A stretch of 64,000 nt of DNA from Prunus persica (lineage: Eukaryota; Streptophyta; Magnoliopsida; Rosales; Rosaceae): the NCBI RefSeq assembly GCF_000346465.2, contig NC_034009.1, forward strand, positions 9,673,401 through 9,737,400. Direction: 5' to 3'. Both the position numbers and the translations under genes were made by a program. Below the pieces are notes generated by a model that was not told the DNA's origin, ran no database searches, and saw nothing but the letters and a program-made list of their open reading frames with translations. This document shows, one piece after another, positions 1-12,637 of this stretch; position 1 is the first letter of the stretch, and each line of letters starts with the position of its first letter.

Positions 1-1274
1 GATCCTCTGCTTGATTTTCTTGCCTAAGAAGATCCGTCGGATTTGTGATAGCCTCTTCCTTTATCCGTAGAGCTTCAGAAGAAGAAGATGGGTTTCAAGA
101 ATGCGATAAAGAATAGAAATGGCTTCAGATGGCCTCTAAAGCATGAGCAATTGAATCAGTAGTTTCTGGGAGATATGATGAAGACATTGTCAATGCTTTG
201 AACTATACAAGTCCTGCAGAAAGATATGTTAAAGAAACTGAAACAACGGCGGTTTTCTGTTCTACCGTCGTCTTTTCTCGTCGTCTATATTAAGTTAAGA
301 TGGCGGTAGATTTATAATTACCGACGTAGATTATTTTGTTAAACGTCGTTAAGTGTACTACAACCGACGTGGATTTTATTTTTAAATTATAAATAGAGTT
401 TTTTTTCCCGTATTCTTTCAGTTTTAGTTTTCAATTCCAAAGCGTGATAAATAGATTTTTCTTTCCCGAGGAAATTTAAAATGAGGGAAATTAATGTTCT
501 AGAATTTGTAAACTAACACGACGCAATATTTGCAAATCTGTGTCATCTGTTAAGATTATGATGTGGAACAGAGTTCCATCTGGTAAGATTTCGTAACCCT
601 TGGGATCTCAGACAAATCTGATTATGTCGGCGGTGTTCTATATAAACCGTCGTGGTTATTTCAATTCTTGTCATTAAGTAGATCTACCGACGTAGGATAA
701 GAAAATCAAAGAAAAAAATTGTTAACAAAAATTCTTATTAAGACGACCGTTAAAATTAAAGGTACGACGTATAAAATGAATAAATACGACGATAAATTTT
801 ATTGTACGATTTAAAGATAACGTCGTAGAACTATACGAGAATGACGTCGATATATTTATATTTTCCGTCGTTGTAAATTAATTTAATACGGCGATATTTT
901 GTATTTTAAAGCCGTGGATTTGTTTGTAATTATACGGCGTCTTATACGAAAACCTCGTCGTGTTATTTTATGAGTAAAAACGGCAGTTTTTATTGAAATC
1001 GTCGTCTTTACTTTCTACGTCGGTCGATTCATAACTTCTGCCGTTCTTTGTTGGCATTGATTTTACACTGCGGAAATCTGTTTCAAATAGACGTCGGTTG
1101 TTTAATTATGTACGTCGTTGTTTTTGAACAGCCATTTGAAACTCCATTTTTTAGTTGTCTAAGGTTGTATTACATGACGGTGTTTTTAGAACCGTCGTCT
1201 TTTTATAAACCACGACGGTTTTCACTTAGACCGTCGTTGTTTTCTGGTCGTCTTTTTCACTTTTTGTAGTAGTG
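1..1274. mobile_element. Terminal part of a CACTA element nested in copy A CACTA
   Basis: The right terminus is ...TTTTTGTAGTAGTG ending at 1274, the reverse complement of a CACTACTACAAAAA terminus. From about 240 to 1274 the DNA is packed with inverted CGACGG / CCGTCG motifs spaced by AT-rich DNA, the usual subterminal pattern of CACTA (En/Spm) elements, where the TNPA-type protein binds. Directly after 1274 the sequence continues as a TNPA-like exon that is uninterrupted in copy B (37701 onward), so this element inserted into that exon. The left terminus lies before the window. Positions 1-240 have a different, more gene-like composition and no recognisable product; they may be element interior or captured DNA. 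Confidence 0.75.
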
Positions 1275-1534
1275 TTTGTATCTTTGGGCAATTCAGTATA
1301 TTTCTTGTCCACAAGATGGACTCTGGTGCGTGCTAACACCCCAATATAGGATTGCATCTCAACAACTGTTGAGGCAAGTGGTCTCCTTCTTTTATTGTAC
1401 TCGACAAGAAGTTTTATTTTTTGGATTTTTCTCTTCATAACATGGATTATTGTGTTTATAACACGATCGACTTGACTATGCCTCCTCATCAAATGTAGTT
1501 GTGATATTTGGTTCTTTCTTAGCTGATGAAGCAA
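1275..1534 (-). pseudogene. TNPA-like CACTA protein, exon fragment
   Basis: The minus-strand reading frame matches the exon at 37583-37960, including the stretch LVEYNKRRRP and the segment DKK.TELP, which resembles plant En/Spm-type transposase proteins (Pfam Transposase_24, PF03004). These bind the subterminal repeats. The exon is cut at 1274/1275 by the nested CACTA: its downstream codons continue into transposon terminal sequence. The family call rests on the better preserved copy B exon and is by eye. Confidence 0.6.
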
Positions 1535-3479
1535 ATCTTATCTTCTTCAAGGACTCAGTTTGAGCCGGTTTCTCTTCCCTAAGTTGAGCTTTTGAAACTT
1601 AAAGCTATTTACTTTGATTTTATTTTATTTTTCAAACTAACCTTCTTACTTTGAGCGTTTGAAACTTGAAGCTCCTTACTTTGATTTTTTATTTTTATTT
1701 TTTTTTCACAAACTAGCCTCCTTACTTCGGGCTTTAGAAATCATGGTTACAGAGAAATATAACCTGCAAGTGAAAATATTTTAGATTTTCAAAGAATAAA
1801 AACAACGATTATTGGAAAACACTGACGTAGTATATTGGTTTCGATTCTCCTTATCCTTACTTTTATCACGGTGATAGTTAATTACCGTCGTGGTGTGATA
1901 ATTCAAACGACGTAAATAAAAACCACCGTCGTCTTATTAAGAGTAAAATACATAAATAAAAAATAAACACATTACCACCACTACCAAAAAGCTTCCTATA
2001 ACAAAGATTACACAAATAAATGCAAATGTAGAGAGAGTGAGAGACATTGTCATACTAATATTATTCAAAATAAAGAAAGACGATGGTATTTGAAAACAGA
2101 CTCGTGTTTCTAGACACTTTCGTTCTTGGTCTGTATATTTTATCAAACTTAAAAATACGTGAAATGATTTTCACAAAAAAAAAAATACAAAAAATGATTT
2201 TCATACCCAAAAAAAAAAAAGGAAAAAAGAAAGTGAGAAATGGTAACCTTTGGCGTGCAATGAAAGTTTGCTTTTCGTGTTGGGCGATTCTGAGACGAAG
2301 ATGAGGATGAGAGGAGGAGAGGAAGATGACAAGATTCAGAGACACCGCTTTGGGAGGGAAAACTGAGAGGTGAGTGAAATATTTTCTTGAGTTGGGAAAA
2401 AGTAAAATTTTAGGTCAGGTAAGGCAAAAGTTAATATAGAAATGCAGCGTTTCATAAGACGACACATTTTATAAAAATTGCCCTAGTATGGAGGTTCATA
2501 CGACGAGATACATGTAGAAACCACCGTGGTTGATTATAATATCACACGACTTTGAGTACTCCGAAATCGACGTAGTTAGGTACAATTTTACACGATATAA
2601 ATGTATTTCTAAGGCCATGGTATATTAAATTAATATGATGTTTATTATGAAATTAGCGACGTGGATTCCTATAATATTATACAGCGCTATTAATGACGAG
2701 ACCGCCGTGGTTAGGTACAAAAACTCCTATGCTATATTCTACAATAACAACGTTGTAAACCAACATTTTCAACAACCGTTTATTTATGGAAAACATCGTG
2801 GTATATTAAGACGTCAATGCCCTTATACGATGATAGTTATATTCATAGCGCCGTTGTACAGCTTTATTACGACACTATTTATATATAGCGTCGTCTTATT
2901 CCACTTCAAATAGGATAACACCTTAGACGACAGTACTTATATGGGATACAGCGTTGTAAATACGTTTGACGACGCAAGCAAAAAGGCACTGATGTCTTAC
3001 AAAACAAAATGATTAGGTGGGTTTTGCTTTTCCTGGGATTCAAACGCATGTGATCAAGGACGTAATTGACCCAAAAAAGAACAGGAAACCGGCATCCTTT
3101 CAATATACCCTAAACCCTAAACCCTAAATTCTTCATTTTACAAAAATTGTTTAAAAAATACACAAGTATGAGAAAAATAAAATGAAAAATGCAACGGACT
3201 CCTTAAGACAATGCCTTCGATATTAGAGGGCTAAAAATTAGGATTTCATATAATTGAATTTATTTCCACCAATGGATCACACAAACCTTAGGGTTATGTT
3301 AGGAAACTATAAGTACTATTGTGCTTTGTCTAGAAACAGTTTTGAGTTTTAGTTGTCATTTTAAATTTTTATAACTAAAATTAAAATTTTCAAAGCTCGG
3401 GGGGGGGGGGGGGGGGGGAAGAAAAAACCATCCACCAGTGTTTACCCGTTTTGAAGAAAAATTTGAATTTTTTTAAATA

Positions 3480-3579
3480 NNNNNNNNNNNNNNNNNNNNN
3501 NNNNNNNNNNNNNNNNNNNNNNNNNNNNNNNNNNNNNNNNNNNNNNNNNNNNNNNNNNNNNNNNNNNNNNNNNNNNNNN
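3480..3579. other. Assembly gap of 100 N
   Basis: A block of 100 N follows a long poly-G run at about 3400-3418, which looks like a sequencing or assembly artefact. The flanks match copy B at 39887 and 39952, so copy B predicts about 64 bp of real sequence here instead of 100. Any open frame crossing the gap is spurious. Confidence 0.97.
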
Positions 3580-5786
3580 TTACTCTTGCATTTTCGACGC
3601 ATGTGCAATAGCAAATTCAGAGAGCGAGATGGATATAACTACATTAAAACATATTGGTATTAAGTGGAATACGATGTTGTAGGTTTGTACAACGGCGTCT
3701 TTTATCTATATCTCACCGTTGTAGTCCCCTACGACGCCAACAGGTGGTATAGACTGACATTGTTCAAAATGACCACATCATTGTATATGTAATTCCCGCC
3801 GTCATAGTCCCTTAAGACAGCTTGTAGTTGTCAAAAGCGACGTTTTGCGTGATGACATCGTTGATTATGTAATTATCGTCGTCGTAGTCAATTAAAACGT
3901 CGATAGATTGGTAAAGATCGATATCGTTTGGAGTCACGACGATGTCAGTTATCTATTTACTGTCGTTGTAGTCCGTTAAGGCGTTTGTATGTATCTACTA
4001 CCATCGTCGTTTGGGAATTAATATGGATTATTGCTTTCCTTAAAAATTAGGCAAGTAAGGTGGAAAATTAGTGAGACCCATTTGGATGTAAAGATAAATT
4101 GGGTTCAATTGGAAATCAAGTCGCAAACTTCTGGCCCTTGGTTGCCTTCGTCACTTCAGGCCTTGGCTCTCTCTCACCTTTCTAAAGGTCCAGATTTGTG
4201 TGGGAGGCAATAATTTGAATGTTAGCATGTATGTGTCTCTCTCACCTCTCTGAAGGTCCGGATTGATGACACATACATCACCAATATTGAAAATATTGTC
4301 TTTCTCAAATTGGTGGTTCGATTGTGATGAGGAACGCTCATTTAGTACATAGCTCCCATTGGTACGATTTCATATCTTTTGGGATCTCATTTGCCTTTCT
4401 CTGACGATTTCATTTAGTACATTTAGTAAATAAGCCTAAAAATTATATTGCAGACGACATTTTATATAAACTGTTGTGTTTTTACGTATTACATGTAATT
4501 TTGTTGATCTACCATCGTTTGTTTGACCATAAAAATTCTGTCCATAAAATAAATCTTTAAAAAGCAATACACAGACGACAGTAGCTACAAAACGGTGGTC
4601 GTATAACGGAAATACTGATGACGCTATTTCCAACAACCGTCATCGTAGGCTAAAAATCCCAGGAATTAAATCTTAAAAGGCAATACAAATTTCAGACGAC
4701 AGTAGTTACAGAACGACCATCGTATAACCGAAATACAAACGACGGTATTTCCAATTACCGTCGTCGTGGGCTATAAAAACACAAAAATTAAATCTTAAAT
4801 TTAGACTTTTACTTTCTTCTCATACGTCATGAATTTATTTTTACGGCGGTGGTATATTAAATTAATACGGCACTTATTACGAAATTAGCAATGTGGATTC
4901 CTATAATATTATACGACGCTCATTACACCATGGTTAGGTACAATAAACTCAAACACTATATTCTACAATAACGACATGGTAAATTACATTTACCACGACC
5001 GTTTATTTACAAAGACACATTGTAAAATAGTCAAAGAGCGACATGGATATGTTTAAATTTAGGCGTCGTTATGCTGTTGGTTGACTATAACTTCACAAAA
5101 AAGTAATTTTATAACTACCATCGTAGTATAAGAGAACTTCATACGACGTCATGACGACAATTATCTTCGTGGTTAAGTACAAGTTAACACGGCCGCAGTC
5201 TAGGTAAAACGTCGTCTTTAATGTCTATGTCGGTAGCTTTATACCTACTATCGTTGTTTAGGGTTAAGTGTCATAATTGGAAATAACATGTTTCATAAGA
5301 CAACGCTTTTTAAGTTTGAGGCATCGTGTTTTAAAGATACCACGTCGGATCTCAATTTTTGATGTGTTTAAGTTATTGGTCCACGGCGGTTTTCTATTAC
5401 CATCGTCTTTCTAAACGCAACGACGGTATTTATTTCTTCCGTCGTTGTATCATTGTCGTCTTTTTTCATTTTTGTAGTAGTGATGTTAATATATAATAGT
5501 AGAAACTAGAAAGAAATTCAAAACCTGGAAATAACAGAGCTCAAGAAAAGAAGTAAACAGAATGCAAAACATAAGACAAGCCTTGCAAGCATGGTCCTCA
5601 CGTTTCAATTTTCAACCAAATGCAAATGAGAAAAAAAGAAAAAAAATGTCTGAATTTGAATTTTTGGTATGTAGGCCAACTATTGCTCTGTAAGAAACAA
5701 AGAGTACACAGAGGTGAGTGACTGGACGTCAACATTTAAGTCCATCTCACACACTGTAAATAACTTGTCATGGACGTCATAGCTAG

Positions 5787-6227
5787 TAGGAGTGGGTACA
5801 ATCCAATTCGGTCCGATTTTAGTGAAAAAAATTATAAAACTAACTGATTTGGTTTGAACTGATTCCGATTCGGTTCAGTTTTGGACTAGATTAGTATTAT
5901 TATTTTAAATTATTTTTCTATATAAATTCCAATTAAAATTTTATTTTTTGGGCTTGAAAAACAAATAAAGGGCTTGGAGTTGGGCTTGATGGCTTGGAAG
6001 AGCTTTTTGCGCTTGAAGAAAGATTAGGCTTGGAGAAAAAATTGTGTTTGGGCTAATATTATATAAATAAATAATATGTATTTAAGCTGATTTAGTTCCC
6101 TTTTTTTACTACAAGAATTGGAATTGGAATCGGACCAAATCGGTCCAGTTCGGTTTTTGGTCAACTAAGTTTTTTCTGTCCAATTCAGCTCAGTTTTTTG
6201 ATTTTCTGATTTGAATGCCCACCTCTA
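5787..6227. mobile_element. hAT-type MITE, copy A
   Basis: This 441-bp element starts TAGGAGTGGGTA and ends with the inverse TGCCCACCTCTA. It is flanked by an 8-bp target duplication, ATAGCTAG (5779-5786) and GTAGCTAG (6228-6235), one mismatch here and exact in copy B. Inner arms carry CGGTCC/GGACCG-rich inverted sequence. No coding capacity. TIR form and 8-bp duplication fit the hAT superfamily. Confidence 0.8.
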
Positions 6228-7963
6228 GTAGCTAGCATGGAAAAACAAAAATAAAAACAAAAACAAAAAAACCTTGTCACCACAGTTTTAGCAAGGGAAA
6301 AAATAGAGGGGGGAGAGAAAAAAAATTAAACTTGTCAATGGGCAGTGGCAACCTATTGCCATGATGGGGAATCTTTTACTCCTTGATGAGGAAGGCTAGA
6401 AACAGTAATATACAAATAGAATAGATTCTTTCAATAGAGCATTTGGAGCACTTTCTGAAAGATTGTTCGGAAAGTAATTAGATGGAGCCATCCATGTGTT
6501 CCACCACACACCATCGTTGTTGGGAGGGTTTTATAATTGCTTTGGCGTACATAGGGAAAGACTTGGGATTTTAAAAAGGGGTGGTTAAATTTATCTTATG
6601 TACGCACCGTAGAATGGAACATAAAAGTGCAACTACTGCACCGTACCAATTTGTTCATTTATTTATTTATTTATTTCACTTAAGGGATTATGTGTGAAGA
6701 GGGTCATCAATGAAGGGAAAATTAGAAGTAGGCTGTTCATAAAAATAAAAATATATATATATATATACCTAATTAAAAAGAAGTTGGCAGTAGGCTAAAA
6801 ATGTAAGAACAAGACGGAAATACTTTTCATTTTAAAGAGAACTTTACATAGATGTCCTACACAAGAATGTCCTCGAATAGTCCAAGAGAATTGAATTCAT
6901 TAGTTCGTCTTATCTTCTTTTCCTTAAGTGTATTGTTGGATGATCTATGAGCCTTGGTTTGATGTGAGCCTTTGGATGCGAGTGTGACATGATTGTCATT
7001 AGTAGGCATGGGTGGGATAAATTAAATTTTAGGCTGGTAGAATAAGGTCATCTCCAGTCATGGGTCATAGGCCAAATGTAGCTCTAAAATAATGCAAAAC
7101 TCATCTTCAACCACGGGCTAAAAAATATTTGGCCAAATTTGGAGGGCCGCATTTAGCCATTTAGCCCTCCAACCAGGCCACTTGTAACCCAGCTATACCC
7201 CAGGCCAAATTTTTTTGTGGGCCCAGAGTATGTGTTGCCCAAGAAGAGAAAGTATCACGCATGGGCGAGAGCATGAAATATCTCGTACAACTCTAGATCC
7301 AAAGGCTTATATTAAAGGTGCACTAGCATCAGCTAGCCGTTACCTTTTTCTCCTTTTTTTTCTTCTTTTTTTTTTTTTTCTCTTTTTGCGTTTTAAATGT
7401 ATATAAATATATTTATAAAAAAATTATAAACAATTGGTTCCGACCGTTGGGAGGTCAGCACCCTTCGAAATGCATCAAAAAATTTTTTCTTTTCAAATTT
7501 GTCGTTGTTGGCTTTCTTTTCTTCTTTTTTTAAAAAAAATTTTTAAAAACCTAAAATATGTCTATAAATATCTCAAAATTTCTTCAAAAATATTCCTGCA
7601 CATTTCTTACAAATTCTATCACATTCTCTATCTATTCACAACTTTCCACACTCAACACGTATAGAATCTCAAATTGCCAATAAGAACTCGACACGTACAC
7701 TTCCCATGCTAGGGAAACATTACTTTGCCCCGTGCTGAGCATGGTTTTGGGCCAGGGAGGAGAGAGAGCACAACTTGACTGAGTAAGAAGGAATCTAAAT
7801 GGGTGCTTGTCTAAAAGCAGTAATAAATTTGGGTGTGAGGAACTTGCTTCCAAAGGAGTTAGAGATGGAGCCACCCACTACTCACTATTGTAGTTAAGAA
7901 TGTTTTTTCATGCACCATTTGGGAAGAAAATTTGAACAATTAATCTGCATCCACATTTACAGC

Positions 7964-8910
7964 TAGGGCTCGTCAATGGGCCAAGTCGGGCTAGCCCGGC
8001 CCAAATTTAATGGGCTTGGGCTAGGCTGGGCTGGGCCGGGCTTTAAAGAGAAGAGAGAAAATATCGGATCGGGCCGGGCCAAGTTTTTTTAAAAAATTCA
8101 AAGCCCAAGTCCAGCCCATTAGCCAGGCTTGAGAAAGGCCATCGGGCCGGGCCGGGCCTAAACAGTCCTACTTCATTCAAAAAAAATCATAAACTTAATC
8201 ATAAGGGCATTTTAGTCCAAATTTGAGATTAAACTCACTTAATTTCAATATTTTTACATCAAACCAAATTCATAAAATACCCAATAAAGTCACACAACTT
8301 ATAAGATTTTCCACAAAAATAATAAAATCAAGTATTATTTTTGAGGTTGTTACATAATTAGATCGTAATACATTTTAAGAAATAATTTTTAAAAATAATA
8401 AGTATCAAAAAAATATTTTTTTAAAGGATGGTATGAATAAATATGCAAATATTTGGTGATGTGTTCAAGAAAAGCCTGATTATATTTGGTGGTACGATTA
8501 TGTTTCGTGATATGATTATATTTGGCGATGTGATATGTTGTTCATCTTATATATATATAATTGTTGAATTAATAATCGACACAAATTAATGTGCTAATCA
8601 TCCAATTATAAACTAGGAATGAGTAAAGATAAGTAAATGAAATGAAACAAATTATACATGTGATTTAAGTGATATAATCCTAAAACTAAATTCATATTTA
8701 TACATAATTATATATGTATACGGGCCTAACGGGCCGGGCTTTTGTGGGGTGGCTGGGCTGGGCTTTCTTGGGCTTAATCGGGCCAGGCCGGGCTTCAAAC
8801 GCCCAAGCCTAGCCCAGCCCAAGGCGGGTCGGACCATCTCAAAGCCCATAACGGGCCGGGCCAGGCTTTTTTTCGATGGGCTGAGCGGCCCTCCATTGGC
8901 CCATGAGCCA
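7964..8910. repeat. GGGCC-rich non-autonomous element, copy A
   Basis: Two GC-rich arms full of GGGCCGGGC motifs (7964-8165 and 8720-8910) flank an AT-rich core. The ends are roughly inverted: AGGGCTCGTCAATGGGCC on the left and GGCCCATGAGCC on the right. This resembles common plant hAT-type non-autonomous elements, but I could not settle a target duplication. It contains no gene. The same element in copy B is split by a young LTR element. Confidence 0.45.
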
Positions 8911-9510
8911 ACAGGCCAAATGATGAGGCCTATTTACAGCCTATCAGAACCCATTTGAGTTCCAAAAACCTAAAAACCTTCCCTTTCTCTATTTTGTTTA
9001 TTTCATTAGCTTTTTTCATGCGTATTTGTGTCAGTGGGACATACAAATGGAGATGTAAAAATTAATGTATATCTAAGTTTTTTTTTTACATTTTCCGACG
9101 AGACTTAGATTTACAACTTCAATATTCCGGCCCATTGAAGCTCTAAATAGTACAACACAAAAACCATGAAAGAAAATGTGGAGTTCATCGAATAGTACAA
9201 CACAGAGAAAAAGTGGGATAGATGCATAGAGGAGGACGAGAAGATGGAGTGAAGAGACTAAGAATGATGAAGGAAAAAAATTGAGAGAGATGGAGTGGAT
9301 GCTACTCAAGAGAAGAGATGTGCTGAGGTTTTTAACAGTAACACTTTTATGTTCTTCTTTTAAAAAAATAAAAATAAATAGCTGGATGAAATCTATTAAA
9401 TACATTCATTATGCATTATTAAAACAAGAAGCATTCTTGCTTTGGTGGTTTACGGTGTGTTTGGATGAGGGAAATAAACTTTGGATTTTGACAGAAGTTG
9501 TAATTTCTAA

Positions 9511-9878
9511 GAGCATCTCAAGCATCCTTTTCAAAGACTTTGGGACACTAAAATAGGTGAGCCACATCAGCAAACCTTATCAACCCACTCACCAAACTGG
9601 GACTCCTCATTGACTCTACATAACATATTTATTAATAAAGCTTTGGAACAACAAAACTAGTGAAAATGATGTATTATTATTTAAATATTGATATGATATT
9701 GTTAAATCAAATTAAATATTAGTTTTTGATTAAAAAGAAGAAGAAAAAAAGTCAAACATTGAATTAATTATATTGAAGAGGTTGTTGGAGGTTCAAAATA
9801 GTAAAGTAGCAAATTTTACTCTTCAAATTATCACATAGGTCAACAAACCACAATTTGAAGAGACTATTTGAGATGCTC
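9511..9878. mobile_element. Tourist-like (PIF/Harbinger) MITE, copy A
   Basis: The ends are GAGCATCTC and GAGATGCTC, inverted, with a 3-bp TAA target duplication on each side (9508-9510 and 9879-9881). The length is 368 bp and the interior is AT-rich with no coding potential. A TWA target and this size fit Tourist-type MITEs. The copy B equivalent is 61682-62063. Confidence 0.7.
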
Positions 9879-10403
9879 TAAATTGACATAAACCGTGTTT
9901 GGATAACAAAACAATGAAATTTATAAATTCCGCATGAGAAAAAATATGGAATTTGGAAGTCATAAATCCCAACTTTAAATTCTATCTAAATAGCACTCAT
10001 TTCTAAAATTCCAAAAGTAGAGATTGAGTTTTAAAAAAATAGAACTTTACAAATAAACGTTAAATTACGTGTTTAAATTCGTTAGCCAAACAAGAAACTT
10101 TACAAATTCTACCACATTAATTTTCATCATTTTATATTTTATCATTTATAAATTCCTTTCTATTTATAAATTTCGTTTTTTTCATTAGTTTGGCCAATTT
10201 TCGGGTTGATTTTCCCGGCCCTATAGGTAGTATGTTGGGCTCAAACAAAGGTACATATATATGGGAAAAAGATAAATGTAATATACATTGACACAACGGT
10301 TGTGGTGGCCTATACTTCCAAGTAACCCAAGTGAACAAATAAAAATCGAATGGATCAGAAAGTTGATGACCTTGACTAGCTAAGGTGGGTAAACATAAAC
10401 ATT

Positions 10404-10818
10404 CTAGCCATGCACTGGTCATCCACGATTGAAGGGAGCCAGTAATAAAAATTACCAACCATTTGTAATGCTTCCCAAATTTGGACAAAACACACAACGA
10501 CTCCTAATTTTGTTGTGACTCGTGAACAATGATCTCCCCACCTCACAATCCTTAACAGAAATAACTGTCATTCTGAGGCCCCCTCCCATATAAATACCTC
10601 CATAACCCAACACTTTGAAAGCAGCAAGGGCACCAATAAGTATTATCCAGTGCCCCAAATAAAGTGACCCCAACAGCTCTGCAGCAACTCACCTGAAAAA
10701 GAAATAAGAAGTTCCCGCAACAAAAATCCTTTTGTTTAACCCTTCTTATTTTCTTTTTCGCCACCAGAATCCTTCTTAAAAAATATCTATAAATTAGTTA
10801 TTAAATATATTATTCAAA
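10404..10818 (+). promoter_or_regulatory. PME upstream region
   Basis: These 415 bp are the part of the PME upstream region not represented in copy B within the window. The best TATA-box candidate is TATAAATA at 10589-10596, about 230 bp before the start codon, which would give a leader of roughly 200 nt. No other regulatory element is convincing by eye. Sequence further upstream is shared with copy B, so the distal promoter lies in duplicated DNA containing MITEs. Confidence 0.4.
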
Positions 10819-12637
10819 ATGAGCGGAGGAGAAGTACAGAATAAGAAAAAGATCGCCATCATCGGCGTCTCCGCTCTGATTCTGGTGGCTATGGTAGTTG
10901 CTGTAACTGTTGGGGTCACCGTGTCACGGCACAAAGGCAAATCCGGCGGTGAGCAAACATCCACGTCGACAAAGGCGATCCAGTCGATCTGCCAGCCCAC
11001 GGACTACAAAAAGACCTGCGAGGACAACCTGTCCAAGGTGGCCAGCAACGTCACCGACCCAAAAGAGCTGGTCAAGGCAGGGTTCCAGGTCGCCATCGGC
11101 CAGCTCCGCGAGGTCATCAAGAACTCGACGACCTTGAAGGAGCTTGCCAAGGACTCCAGAGCAAACCAGGCCTTGCAGAACTGCAAGGAGCTCTTAGAGT
11201 ATGCCATCGACGATTTGGGTGACTCGTTCGATAAGCTGGGTCCCTTTGACTTCACCAAGCTTGATTCCTACGTGGAGGATCTCAAGGTCTGGCTCAGCGC
11301 CGCCATGACGTACGAGCAAACTTGCCTGGATGGGTTTCAGAACACCACCGGTGACGCTGGAGCGAAGATGAGGCAGTTCTTGAAGACATCTCAGGAGCTC
11401 ACCAGCAACGGCCTTGCCATGGTAAGCGAAGTGTCCACGTTGTTCAAGGCTCTGAACATCAAGACCGGGCGCCGCCTCCTCCAAGACGCTGCCACGGCCA
11501 CTGATGAGAATAGGTTCCAGAGGGCTAAGATCATCCCTGCTTGGATCGACAACCGAAGGCTCGACCTCGCCACCGCCACTCCTCTGACGCTGAAACCCGA
11601 TGTGGTGGTGTCCAAGAAGGGAGATGGCAAATACAAGACTATTAACGAAGCCTTGAAGGACATCCCAAAGAACAACGAGGTGAAGGTCTTCGTGATTTAT
11701 GTCAAGGAGGGTGTGTACGACGAGCATGTCTTTTTCGATAAGCACATGACCAATGTCATGCTTATCGGAGATGGCCCTACCAAGACCGTTATCACCGGTA
11801 GGAAGAACTACGCCGATGGTACCCAAACGTACCAGACTGCCACAGTTGGTAAGTACAACGTTTTGACATATGCATGTTATATTGTTAGGATTTTAGAACT
11901 ATGCCTAGTCTCACTCATTATGTACATTATTATGTTTTGCAGCTGTTGTTGGAGACTACTTCATTGCCAAGGACGTCGGATTCGAGAACACAGCCGGAGC
12001 CATCGGACACCAAGCCGTGGCTCTGCGTGTGCAGTCAGACTTGTCCATTTTCTACAACTGCAACATGGACGGGTACCAAGACACCCTCTACACCCAAACC
12101 CACAGGCAATTCTACCGCGACTGCACCATCAGTGGAACAATCGACTTCATCTTTGGGGACGCAGCCGCCGTCTTCCAAAACTGCAAGATGATCGTCAGGA
12201 AGCCATTGGAGAACCAGGCCTGCATGGTGACAGCCCACGGTAGACTCGACATGCGCTCACCCTCAGCTCTCATCCTCCAAAACTGCACCATCTCCGGCGA
12301 GCGTGGCTACGACAAGGAACTCAACAAGGCCTACTTGGGCAGGCCATGGACGAGCTTGGCTAGGGCCATCGTCATGCAATCCCAGATCGATGACGTCATC
12401 GCTCCCGAAGGGTGGATGGAATGGACCGGTACCGCAAATCACAACACATGCTGGTTCGGTGAGTTCGGAAACAGGGGAGTTGGTGCAGAGCTGAGCAAGA
12501 GGGTTACGTGGAGCGGGATGAAAAAGCTTACACCTGAGCAAGCCGCCGATTTCACGGCTGGCAAGTTCATCTTCGGTGATAGATGGATTCTGCCCAGCGG
12601 TGTGCCTTACGTTGCTGGCATGATGACCGGAGTGTAG
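10819..12637 (+). CDS. Pectin methylesterase with PME-inhibitor pro-domain
   Basis: It removes methyl esters from homogalacturonan in the cell wall, giving pectate and methanol. Two exons, 10819-11848 and 11943-12637, are joined across a 94-bp GT-AG intron (phase 1) and encode 574 residues. Residues about 11-35 form a hydrophobic signal-anchor. Residues about 50-210 are a PMEI-like pro-region with the four expected Cys (58, 67, 122, 169). RRLL at 218-221 is the usual Golgi processing site. The catalytic domain follows, with GHQAVALR (Q367), GYQDTLY (Q389, D390), IDFIFGD (D411) and LGRPW (R477, W479) all retained. The usual TAQGR reads TAHGR here. The reading frame is undamaged, and GC content is higher than in the surrounding transposons. 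The start is the first Met, directly before the anchor. The stop codon abuts CACTA repeats with no visible native 3' UTR. This is a type I (group 2) PME; the exact paralogue is unknown. Confidence 0.95.

Larger units (their letters stand above)
1275..5482 (-). mobile_element. CACTA element, right terminal portion (copy A)
   Basis: It ends at 5482 with TTTTTGTAGTAGTG, the reverse complement of a CACTACTACAAAAA terminus. Dense CGACGG/CCGTCG subterminal repeats fill 1800-5460. A TNPA-like exon on the minus strand lies at 1275-1534, so the element reads leftward and 5482 is its 5' terminus. The matching segment in copy B is 37701-41898. Its left side is cut by the nested CACTA ending at 1274. Apart from the TNPA exon I see no coding potential; short open frames here run through the repeats. 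A short run of telomere-like CCCTAAA units occurs near 3108. Confidence 0.85.
1275..10403. repeat. Segmental duplication copy A
   Basis: This stretch aligns along its length with 37701-62445 in the same orientation once the MULE, LTR element and solo LTR of copy B are removed. Matching landmarks are the CACTA terminus (5482 and 41898), a hAT-type MITE (5787 and 42203), a GGGCC-rich element (7964 and 54283) and a Tourist-like MITE (9511 and 61682). Differences are scattered substitutions and small indels, for example 45 bp missing here near 4110 between CAATTGG repeats, and about 150 bp present here (10090-10235) but absent from copy B. Between the named elements (6236-7963, 8911-9510, 9879-10403) I see only AT-rich non-coding DNA, short TA tracts and degenerate MITE-like sequence. 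Confidence 0.93.

Noticed and set aside
1..240. Possible gene fragment on the plus strand
   Set aside because: Gene-like composition but frames are short and I recognise no family; kept only as a remark in the first element entry.
3108..3128. CCCTAAA repeats resembling telomeric DNA (also near 31600 and 39535)
   Set aside because: Only two to three units, and they occur at equivalent places inside CACTA copies, so they are part of that element and not an interstitial telomere.
11194..11826. 210-codon open frame opposite the PME
   Set aside because: It is a shadow frame created by the biased codon use of the PME coding strand.
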